This document shows, in pieces, positions 1 to 7,500 of a stretch of 25,388 bases of DNA (positions are counted from its first letter, which is position 1; each line of letters begins with the position of its first letter). Under the pieces are notes generated by a model. That model saw only the letters and a program-made list of their open reading frames with translations. It was not told where the DNA came from and ran no database searches. The stretch is from Bacteroidales bacterium UBA3754 (GTDB lineage Bacteria > Bacteroidota > Bacteroidia > Bacteroidales > UBA1715): contig DFGI01000045.1 of assembly GCA_002371705.1 (NCBI GenBank), positions 1 through 25,388 on the forward strand. Direction: 5' to 3'. Both the position numbers and the translations under genes were made by a program.

Positions 1-164
1 AGCATGTGTCCCATGTGCAGCACGCCCGTCACGTTTGGTGGCGGAATCACTATCGTATAAGGTTGACGATTGTCGGGTTTGGAACTAAAAAACTTGTTGT
101 CGAGCCAGTATTGATACCATTTGGCTTCAACGTCCGTAGGATTGTATTGTGAAGGTAACTCCAT
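1..164 (-). CDS. valS: Valyl-tRNA synthetase, N-terminal fragment
   Basis: This is the first 54 codons of valyl-tRNA synthetase, read leftward and cut by the window edge. The enzyme charges tRNA-Val in the cytoplasm. The visible protein opens MELPSQYNPTDVEAKWYQYW and reaches the class I nucleotide-binding signature in PPPNVTGVLHMGHML, where HMGH is the HIGH motif. The form PPPNVTG-LHMGH is characteristic of ValRS rather than IleRS or LeuRS. The start is the ATG at 164-162, and the protein begins with the usual ValRS N-terminus (YNP-ExKWYxYW). No Shine-Dalgarno is visible, as is normal in Bacteroidetes. The editing domain, KMSKS loop and tRNA-binding domains lie outside the window. Confidence 0.93.
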   Translation of the reverse strand, partial: MELPSQYNPTDVEAKWYQYWLDNKFFSSKPDNRQPYTIVIPPPNVTGVLHMGHM

Positions 165-184
165 TGTTATAAATTATTTGCGTG

Positions 185-192
185 CGAAGGTA
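185..192 (-). promoter_or_regulatory. Possible -7 box of valS
   Basis: On the minus strand this reads TACCTTCG, one mismatch from the Bacteroidetes -7 consensus TAnnTTTG, and lies about 20 bases before the valS ATG. No convincing -33 TTTG is present. The bases between box and ATG share a run with the prfA leader. Confidence 0.35.
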
Positions 193-314
193 GTAAAAAT
201 ACATTAGAAAAGGATTAGATGGCAATAAAATCTTCACGTAACAATCATACGAAAACACCCTAAACCAATGTCAATCAAATCCACTACCCAACGAAAACTT
301 TCAAAAACGTGATT

Positions 315-334
315 TTTCCCAACATTTAGGGAAA
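315..334. promoter_or_regulatory. Inverted repeat upstream of the MFS gene, candidate operator
   Basis: TTTCCC and GGGAAA form 6-base arms around an 8-base centre (AACATTTA), about 70 bases before the MFS start. The core TCCC-8-GGGA, including TTTAGGGA on the right side, resembles a second repeat at 16687-16706 before the porin gene. There is no T-run after it and no gene ends just upstream on the plus strand, so an operator is more likely than a terminator. Confidence 0.35.
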
Positions 335-383
335 GTTTGTCTTTTACATACAGAAATCATAGTACGTTTTATTTGGTAATTCT

Positions 384-391
384 TACTTTTG
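384..391 (+). promoter_or_regulatory. -7 promoter box of the MFS gene
   Basis: TACTTTTG is a perfect match to TAnnTTTG, 14 bases before the ATG at 406, so the predicted leader is very short. No TTTG lies at the usual 19-21 base spacing upstream. Confidence 0.5.
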
Positions 392-405
392 CAACAAATT
401 TTAGT

Positions 406-1584
406 ATGGAAACGGAAAAACTTTGGAACAGCAATTATATAAAGGTATGGTGCGCCAACTTTATGATATTCTTTTCTTTTATGTTGCTCACCCCGCTACT
501 ACCATTGTATTTGAGCGAAACGTTTCAGACCGACAAACACGTGATTGGGATTGTATTGTCGGGTTATACCATTATGGCATTGATAACCAGAGCGTTCAGT
601 GGATTTATCGTTGATAGTTTTCCCCGAAAAATCGTATTGCTCGTAAGCTATTTTCTGTTTTTTCTATTTTTCAGCGGTTATATCATTGCTGGCTCTCTCC
701 TATTTTTTGCTATCGTCCGAACGTTCCACGGAGCGCCATTCGGGGCTACAACCGTGGCTAACAGCACAGTGGCAATTGATGTGCTACCACCATCACGGAG
801 AGCGGAAGGCATTGGCTACTATGGACTTAGCAACAATCTTGCTACGGCAATCAGTCCAACAGTGGCATTGTGGATTTTCAACGCCACACACAATTACGAC
901 ATTCTTTTTGCCACAGCGTTTATTGTGGGTGCTATAGGATTCACAATAAATGCGACAATAAAATTACCTAAAAAGGAGCTCATTCGAAACAAACAGCCAA
1001 TTTCACTTGACCGATTTTTTCTACTCAAAGGCTGGAGCGAAGCGCTGTGTATGGTTTGCTACGCATTTTCGTACGGCGTGATTTCGACGTATGTGGCTAT
1101 TTACGGCAAAGAAGAATTGGGCATCACAAGCGGAACGGGATTTTTCTTTATGTTGCTCGCCATCGGGTTGATTTTGTCGCGGCTTGTAGGTGGACGCACG
1201 CTCAAAAAAGGCAGAATACTTGAAAATGCAAGCATAGGCTGTGTCATTTCGTTGTTCGGATATCTGCTGTTCGCCGCGCTCCACAACCCTTTCGGGTATT
1301 ATGGTGCAGCTTTGATTATTGGTCTCGGCAACGGTCACATGTGGCCTGCATTCCAAAATATGTTCATCAACCTGGGCACCAACAACCAACGTGGTACGGC
1401 AAACTCATCTCTGCTTGTATCGTGGGATGTGGGCATAGGAATCGGCATTATGGTCGGCGGATTCTTGGCTGAATATTTTGGTTACCACAGCGCGTTTTGG
1501 TGCGCATGGATTATCAACATCACTGGCGTGGCAGGATTTTTCCTCTACGTGCGACGAAGTTATCAGAAAAACAAATTATGGTAA
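406..1584 (+). CDS. Major facilitator superfamily transporter
   Basis: Inner-membrane transporter of 392 residues, the usual size for a 12-helix MFS protein. After the short leader METEKLWNSNYIKVW comes a run of about twelve hydrophobic segments. The loop after helix 2 carries the conserved MFS motif-A region (SGFIVDSFPRK), and helix 4-5 has GAPFGATTVANSTVAIDVLPPSRRAEGIG split by the usual proline and arginine turn. The second half repeats the pattern, with SRLVGGRTLKKGR in the equivalent loop. The frame is open further upstream to a TTG at 337, but that stretch covers a perfect -7 box and ends just before METEK, so 406 is preferred. The substrate cannot be read from sequence. Drug or metabolite efflux is common for such proteins. 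The gene converges on prfA with 2 bases between the stop codons. Confidence 0.88.
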   Translation: METEKLWNSNYIKVWCANFMIFFSFMLLTPLLPLYLSETFQTDKHVIGIVLSGYTIMALITRAFSGFIVDSFPRKIVLLVSYFLFFLFFSGYIIAGSLLFFAIVRTFHGAPFGATTVANSTVAIDVLPPSRRAEGIGYYGLSNNLATAISPTVALWIFNATHNYDILFATAFIVGAIGFTINATIKLPKKELIRNKQPISLDRFFLLKGWSEALCMVCYAFSYGVISTYVAIYGKEELGITSGTGFFFMLLAIGLILSRLVGGRTLKKGRILENASIGCVISLFGYLLFAALHNPFGYYGAALIIGLGNGHMWPAFQNMFINLGTNNQRGTANSSLLVSWDVGIGIGIMVGGFLAEYFGYHSAFWCAWIINITGVAGFFLYVRRSYQKNKLW

Positions 1585-1586
1585 AT

Positions 1587-2672
1587 CTATATTTCCCCAG
1601 CCTTCAAACGTTCCGCATTTTCAGCAACAATCAACCCATCAATTATTTCTTGGATTTCACCACCCATAATTGCTTGTAAGTTATACAATGTCAAATTAAT
1701 ACGATGGTCTGTCACTCGACCTTGCGGATAGTTGTACGTGCGGATTTTTGCAGAACGGTCTCCTGTGGATACCATTGTCTTACGTTTTGAAGCAATATTG
1801 TCAAGATATTTTTGGTATTCCATATTATAAATACGGGTACGCAACTCTATCATAGCCTTTGCCTTATTCTTCAGTTGCGATTTTTCATCCTGACATTGCA
1901 CGGTGATTCCCGTTGGAATATGCACCAAACGAATAGCTGAATATGTAGTGTTGACGCTCTGTCCGCCGTGTCCCGACGCACAGAAAATATCGGTACGAAT
2001 GTCGGATTCCTTCAATTCAATATCAAACTCTTCCGCTTCGGGCAATACCGCCACTGTTGCCGCCGAAGTATGCACACGTCCCTGAGTTTCGGTCGCTGGC
2101 ACACGTTGAACACGGTGTACACCCGATTCATATTTTAACGTACCATACACGTTTTCGCCCGTAACTTCAAAAACTATTTCCTTATAACCGCCCGATGTTC
2201 CCTCGTTAAAACTTGTAACTTGTACTTTCCAACCTTTTGACTCACAATATTTTGTGTACATACGGAATAAATCGCCTGCAAAAATAGCCGCTTCATCACC
2301 GCCCGTTCCGCCACGAATTTCAACAATAGCGTTTTTTCCATCTTCAGGGTCGGCAGGAATGAGCAAGAGGCGGATTTCGTCCTCCATTTTCACAATTTTT
2401 GGCTCAGCTTCGTCAATCTCCATTTTCGCCATTTCGCGCATTTCCTCGTCGTTTTCCGTTTCGAGAATCTTTTTCGCTTCTTCGTAATTCGACAATAGAT
2501 TTTTATATTCCTTGCGCGCGTTCATCAACAGTTCCAATTCGTGGTATTCCTTGTTCAGCTTAACAAAACGCTTCATATCGGCTATCACAGCCGGATCGGT
2601 AATCATTGTTGATATTTCCTCGAATTTGAACTGTAATCCATCCAGTCGTTCGAGTAGAGATTGTTCTGCCAT
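1587..2672 (-). CDS. prfA: Peptide chain release factor 1
   Basis: RF1 recognises UAA and UAG stop codons on the ribosome and triggers release of the finished peptide. The 361-residue product has the standard length. Visible marks are the PAT tripeptide (residues 192-194, in RVPATETQGR) that reads the stop codon in RF1, the GGTGGDEAAIF stretch (121-131) and the catalytic GGQ (236-238, in SGHGGQSVNTT). GGQ is the site methylated by PrmC. RF2 would carry SPF instead of PAT. The first 100 residues are charged and helical, as expected for domain 1. The ATG at 2672-2670 starts the protein at MAEQSLLERLDGL, normal for RF1. A perfect -7 box lies about 20 bases upstream, after the terminator of the Crp/Fnr gene, so prfA is probably transcribed alone. 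Confidence 0.97.
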   Translation of the reverse strand: MAEQSLLERLDGLQFKFEEISTMITDPAVIADMKRFVKLNKEYHELELLMNARKEYKNLLSNYEEAKKILETENDEEMREMAKMEIDEAEPKIVKMEDEIRLLLIPADPEDGKNAIVEIRGGTGGDEAAIFAGDLFRMYTKYCESKGWKVQVTSFNEGTSGGYKEIVFEVTGENVYGTLKYESGVHRVQRVPATETQGRVHTSAATVAVLPEAEEFDIELKESDIRTDIFCASGHGGQSVNTTYSAIRLVHIPTGITVQCQDEKSQLKNKAKAMIELRTRIYNMEYQKYLDNIASKRKTMVSTGDRSAKIRTYNYPQGRVTDHRINLTLYNLQAIMGGEIQEIIDGLIVAENAERLKAGEI

Positions 2673-2691
2673 ATAATTATGTATTTGCGTG

Positions 2692-2699
2692 CAAAAGTA
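2692..2699 (-). promoter_or_regulatory. -7 promoter box of prfA
   Basis: On the minus strand this reads TACTTTTG, a perfect TAnnTTTG, 19 bases before the prfA ATG. No clear -33 TTTG at the expected spacing. The following bases (GCACGCAAATA) are identical to the valS leader. Confidence 0.5.
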
Positions 2700-2740
2700 G
2701 AAATTATTTGCAATAATCCCGAAAAAAACTCAAGAATAAC

Positions 2741-2764
2741 AAAAAAAGGGAGCTCTCGCTCCCT
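2741..2764 (-). terminator. Intrinsic terminator of the Crp/Fnr gene
   Basis: Read on the minus strand, a 7-bp stem (AGGGAGC with GCTCCCT, loop of 4) is followed directly by seven U. It starts 24 bases after the Crp/Fnr stop codon and separates that gene from the prfA promoter. Confidence 0.85.
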
Positions 2765-2787
2765 CTTAAAAAAAATGAGAATCATTC

Positions 2788-3486
2788 TTATTCCTCATCC
2801 AATTGTTTACTTATTTGTATTAGTTTTTCCTTGTTTTTAATACGAATAGTTTTCTTGTCAAGAATAATAATCTTGTCTTTTGCCATTTCGCTCAACAATC
2901 GGATTGTACTACCCGTTGCGATACCGCAATATTCAGCCAAATCGTTACGGGAAATAGGCATATTGATAAAGTCACCTTTCACTAAATCAGTCATATAGAG
3001 CAACGAACTTGCCACACGTGATTTGATAGATTTTTGACCAAAATCAACAACCTGCCGTACAAATTTTTTAGTAAACGTGCATAAATACTCGAATAACGCA
3101 TACGCGCACTGACCATTCGACGTAACAACCGTTGCGAAATCTTTTTTGTCAATAAACGCAACCACACTGTCGCTCAACGCAGACGCCGTCGCCTGAAAAA
3201 CTTCATCGTCAAGGGAAAATACACCAATCATATTGACTGGTTTTAGCAACGAGATAATTGTTCCACCCGAACTCACCTCATTTTCTACTGTAATTTTACA
3301 AAGGCCGGAAAGCAAAACCGCATAGGCACTAATATTGAAACCTTGCTTGTAAATTGTTTCTCCTTTATTAAACGAAATAACCTTCAGACTTTGGGATAAC
3401 AAATCTAACTCTTTCTTACTCAAAGTCTTTCCAATGCTGGTTTTAACCAACTGTTTTAAAGCTTCTTGTTTTGTAGGAATTTTCAT
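2788..3486 (-). CDS. Crp/Fnr family transcriptional regulator
   Basis: A 232-residue DNA-binding regulator of the Crp/Fnr superfamily. Residues about 25-125 form the cyclic-nucleotide-binding-like beta-roll (FNKGETIYKQGFNISAYAVLLSG is the typical first part), followed by the long dimerisation helix. A C-terminal winged helix-turn-helix follows, with SRNDLAEYCGIATGSTIRLLSEM as the HTH and DKIIILDKKTIRI as the wing. The N-terminal cysteine cluster of oxygen-sensing Fnr is absent, and the cAMP-binding RxS signature of true Crp is not evident, so the signal is unknown. Bacteroidetes carry many such proteins. The gene is monocistronic: its own promoter (3515-3544) and terminator (2741-2764) flank it. 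The promoter contains a perfect 17-base palindrome that could be an autoregulatory site. It is divergent from prmA. Confidence 0.9.
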   Translation of the reverse strand: MKIPTKQEALKQLVKTSIGKTLSKKELDLLSQSLKVISFNKGETIYKQGFNISAYAVLLSGLCKITVENEVSSGGTIISLLKPVNMIGVFSLDDEVFQATASALSDSVVAFIDKKDFATVVTSNGQCAYALFEYLCTFTKKFVRQVVDFGQKSIKSRVASSLLYMTDLVKGDFINMPISRNDLAEYCGIATGSTIRLLSEMAKDKIIILDKKTIRIKNKEKLIQISKQLDEE

Positions 3487-3514
3487 ATTTGCTAATTTTT
3501 AATTCTCAATGTAA

Positions 3515-3544
3515 CAAAAATAATATTTTTGCGCGAAAAACAAA
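3515..3544 (-). promoter_or_regulatory. Promoter of the Crp/Fnr gene with palindromic -7 box
   Basis: On the minus strand TTTG (3544-3541) is followed after 18 bases by TATTTTTG (3522-3515), a perfect -7 box, about 28 bases before the ATG. The -7 box is one arm of a perfect palindrome, CAAAAATA-A-TATTTTTG (3515-3531), whose other arm is a perfect -7 box on the plus strand. Confidence 0.6.
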
Positions 3545-3681
3545 TTTATTTCAGTAAAATTTTTAAATTAATCGACAATACGGGCGTTTTATTCCACAAA
3601 ATACAGCAATGTGTTTTACGCTCGTAGAAAAATTGTTAATAAGTAGCGCCGAAAATCGACCTATAAAAAGAGAAAATAACG

Positions 3682-3689
3682 GAACTTTG
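3682..3689 (+). promoter_or_regulatory. Possible -7 box of prmA
   Basis: GAACTTTG has one mismatch to TAnnTTTG and lies 16 bases before the prmA ATG, the usual short-leader arrangement in this window. No -33 element was recognised. Confidence 0.3.
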
Positions 3690-3705
3690 GGCAATTGGTG
3701 TTTGT

Positions 3706-4545
3706 ATGGATTATTACGAATTCACATGCGATTCTCATTGTCTTTCTGTTGACACCCAGGAACTCCTTACGGCGTTTTTGGCCGAAATCGGATTCGAGAG
3801 TTTCAACGAAGAAAATGGACAATATAAAGCATATATACAAGGTATGCTTTATGATGCAAAACGATTGCGGGATATGTTGCGGCAACGGGAATCGTGTTTG
3901 GGGACTTTCCCCTACACCATCGAATTCAAAGCCTCGGAGGATTGGAACAAACAATGGGAAGATTCTTTCACGTCAGTTGAAATCAACAACGACATTGTAA
4001 TCCGCACACCTGACTGTAAGCCCCCAAAGCGCTATTTGCATGAGATTCTGATACAACCCCGTATGGCATTTGGTTCGGGAACGCACGAAACCACGTCGCT
4101 CATTTTGCAAACTATGCAAGATATTGATTTTCAGAGGAAAACAGTTGCCGATTGCGGATGCGGAACAGGAATTTTGGGAATTTTTGCTTCGCTATTGGGC
4201 GCATCGAATGTGTTTGCTTTCGACTACGACCAAAACAGTGTAGAAAACGCTCGCACAAATGTGACGCTGAACAATATTACGAACGTCAGCATACAACAAG
4301 CAACGCTTGATGTGCTGCAAAACAAACAATTTGACATTGTTTTAGCAAACATTAACAGAAATGTGCTTGTGGAAAACATGAAATTCTTAGCAAATGCGGT
4401 GAACAACAACGGATTAGCGATTATGAGCGGTTTCTATAGTGAAGATGTCGCCTACATTCAAAAATCAGCTGAATCATTTGGTTTACAATTTATTACATCA
4501 AAATCTAAAAATAATTGGACAATAGTAACTTTTATACGAAAATAA
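3706..4545 (+). CDS. prmA: Ribosomal protein L11 methyltransferase
   Basis: PrmA transfers methyl groups from S-adenosylmethionine to ribosomal protein L11 in the cytoplasm. The 279 residues match the family. Residues 1-100 form the substrate-recognition domain (MDYYEFTCDS, then EDWNKQWEDSFTSVEI with the conserved W-W pair). The hallmark RMAFGSGTHETT lies at 119-130, SAM motif I ADCGCGTGILG at 148-158, the acidic motif II FDYD follows, and ANINRNVL at 214-221 takes the place of the NPPY-type motif. The ATG at 3706 is the only start that keeps the normal N-terminus. The next gene starts 2 bases after the stop, so the giant exported protein is probably cotranscribed and translationally coupled, although no functional link is obvious. 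Confidence 0.95.
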   Translation: MDYYEFTCDSHCLSVDTQELLTAFLAEIGFESFNEENGQYKAYIQGMLYDAKRLRDMLRQRESCLGTFPYTIEFKASEDWNKQWEDSFTSVEINNDIVIRTPDCKPPKRYLHEILIQPRMAFGSGTHETTSLILQTMQDIDFQRKTVADCGCGTGILGIFASLLGASNVFAFDYDQNSVENARTNVTLNNITNVSIQQATLDVLQNKQFDIVLANINRNVLVENMKFLANAVNNNGLAIMSGFYSEDVAYIQKSAESFGLQFITSKSKNNWTIVTFIRK

Positions 4546-4547
4546 CT

Positions 4548-7500
4548 ATGGTACGTTTTAAGAAAATCATTTTACTGTGTACACTTATTTGTACAACTCT
4601 TTTATCGAACGGACAGCAAATCAAACAATTTGCCGACGACGAAGTGTTATTTTTCCAACAATTGGAACAATTTTTCTCGAATTCAGCCCAAAGTTCTGAT
4701 TTGCAGAAATATCTGAAGCAATTCAAGAAAACGTGGGATTCTGGGTCTATCGACCGTGAGGAAAAAAGCCGCATTGTGGCTACGGCAAACGCATTGCTGA
4801 AAAAATACGGAAAACCAAGTCCGCATTTCCATAATTATTTGCAAACGGTTGAACTGTTTTTCACAACCGACCAACCCGCAAAAAGTTACCACGCTTGGGA
4901 CGACGCTTTTCGTTATTTGCTGAAAACCAAATCGTTGAACGTTGCCGACAAATTCTGTAAGAACGCATTGTCGTTGCTTTCGAACCATGAAATTTATTCA
5001 TCGGCATCAGTTACGTGGACATTGCTCCGCGTGAAATCATTCACATTCTCGTTTGAAGACAATGTGGCAAAAGTAATAATGCCGCCAACAAATCTCCAAT
5101 GTACATCGGCAGGCAATTCATTTTTGATTTATCAAGCAAGCGGTTACTATCTTCCTTTTGATAATCAATGGGTTGGCGATGGCGGAAAAGTAACGTGGGA
5201 ACGTTCAAACTTCAACACAGAATCTGTTTTTGCGGAATTGAGCAAATACACTATAGACATGACTAAATCGAGCTACAAAGCTGATTCAGTGTGGTTTACA
5301 AACGAAACTTACTATTCCGACAAAATTTTTGGTTCGTTGGAAGACAAAACCATTCCTGCCAAATCGCCAGCCGACATGACCTATCCCCGATTTAAATCGT
5401 ACCAAAACGTGTTCGTTATAAAAGATATTTATCCGGGTATAGACTACCGTGGCGGTTTCAGTATGAATGGTTCCCGTTTTATTGGTTCAGGAACGGTGCA
5501 AGAGCCTGCCACTCTTGATTTTACAAACAACGGCAAGAAGATTTTTAAAACATCATCGGTTGGCTACACATTCCAAAAAGAAAGCATTGTCAGCCGTAAT
5601 GCCGCAATCAGCATCTACATTGAGCAGGATTCCATCTACCATCCTGGATTGATGTTCAAATATAATGTAGCGACCCGCACCGTGAACCTTATCCGCGACG
5701 GCGACACCGAAAATCTTTCGCGAAGCCCGTATTTCAACTCGTACCACATGCTCGATATGGATTTCCAACAATTGACGTGGCAAATCGACAACCCTGAAAT
5801 GAAAATGGGCGGAATGTCGGGTGCCACATTGAGCAAAGCGACTTTTGAATCGTCGAACTATTTCCGTGAGGCCCGCTACCGCGAAATCGGAATGTTCAAC
5901 GAAATACACCCATTGGTTGCTCTCCGCCGTATGAGCAAGGCAAAACAAACGGAAACATTCACGGTAAAGGAATATGCATCGTATATGCGTATGCCTGAGC
6001 AAGATGCAATTCATTTGTGCTTGGACCTTTCGTTCCGTGGTCTGATAACATTCGATGCAAAAACCAACACATTAACAATCAAACAACGTACCTACGAATA
6101 TCTTGACGCCGTGGTCGGCAAAATCGACTACGATGTGATTAAATTCGAATCGGAACATGATATGAAAGGTATGTCAAATGCCACATTGGATTTGTCAAAC
6201 TTGGATTTAAATATGGTTGGTGTGTCGAAAATCCAAGTTTCCGACTCGCAAAACGTGGTGTTCTATCCTCGTGGTAGTCAGCTCACTATGTCGAAAAACA
6301 GAAACTTTGAATTCGACGGAATTATCGAAACTGGTTTGTTCACATTCTACGGCCGTGGATTCGACTTTAATTATGAAAACTTCAAAATCAACCTGCAAAA
6401 CGTTGACTCTCTGAAAATTAAAGTAAAAAGTTTCACCGAAAACCAATACGGTGTAAAGGAATTTGTTCCAATCAAGAACTCCATTGAACACGTTACCGGC
6501 GACATCCTGATTGACGACCCGAACAACAAATCAAGTATCAAGGATTTCCCGCAGTACCCGATTTTCAACAGCAAGGAAATTTCGTATGTATATTACGACC
6601 ATCCACAGATTTACAACGGCGTATATGACCGTAACAAATTCTATTACAAGGTCGATCCATTCGTAATTGACAGTGTGAACGACTTCTCTACCGACGCATT
6701 GTTTTTCAATGGAGAACTGATTTCTGCCGACATTTTCGAAAATATCCGCGAACGCATTGTGGTTCAACCTGATTATTCATTTGGTTTCACCCGTGTAACA
6801 GGAAAATCAGGCTACAAAACGTATAAAGGCAAAGGTACATTCACCGACACTATCAACTTGAGTTGGAAGGGATTACGTGGTATCGGAACACTTGATTACC
6901 TTAGTTCAAAATCAGTTTCGGGACCAAAAGGCTTTACGTTCTTCCCCGACTCTACCAATGGTTTTGCAACCACATTTAATATTAAACAACAAAGTGCTGG
7001 TGCTAGTCCTGAATCGCCAAGCGTGAACGGAGAAAGTGTGAACATACATTGGGAACCATACGAAAACAAATTGTGGGCTGTGGAAACAGGCAAGGCGTTC
7101 AAGATGTATGGTGACTCAACAACCCTTTCGGGTGGTTTGATTTACACGCCCAAAGGTCTTGGCGGCTGGGGTAAATACACGTTCAGCGAAGCAAAACTTA
7201 CGTCAAACACTTTCGATTTTAAGGAAAAAATCGTGAACGCCGACACCGCCGACTTCGATTTGCTCACACAAGGCGGTGCATTGGACGAACTTGCGTTTAA
7301 AACCAAGAATGTGAAGGCGAATATTGACTACACAACGAAGAAAGCTAATTTCACAACCAACGACACATTGTCGTTGGTACAATTGCCTAAAAATATGTAC
7401 ATCTGCTACCTCACAAAATTCACGTGGGATATGCACACAAAACAAATCGCACTCGGCGACCCGAAAGATTTGAATTCCGACCGCCGCGATTTGCACTTCT

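Noticed and set aside
337..405. N-terminal extension of the MFS protein from a TTG start
   Set aside because: It covers a perfect -7 box and would add an extra hydrophobic stretch; the ATG at 406 gives a normal MFS N-terminus.
3597..3750. A 46-codon plus-strand frame starting near 3610 before prmA
   Set aside because: It overlaps the start of prmA in another frame, has no promoter and reads as non-protein-like; treated as chance.
5553..6014. A 153-codon antisense frame inside the giant gene, and similar long antisense frames elsewhere
   Set aside because: They are shadows of strongly coding sequence in the opposite frame, with unlikely composition (many C, H, R and V) and no start signals.
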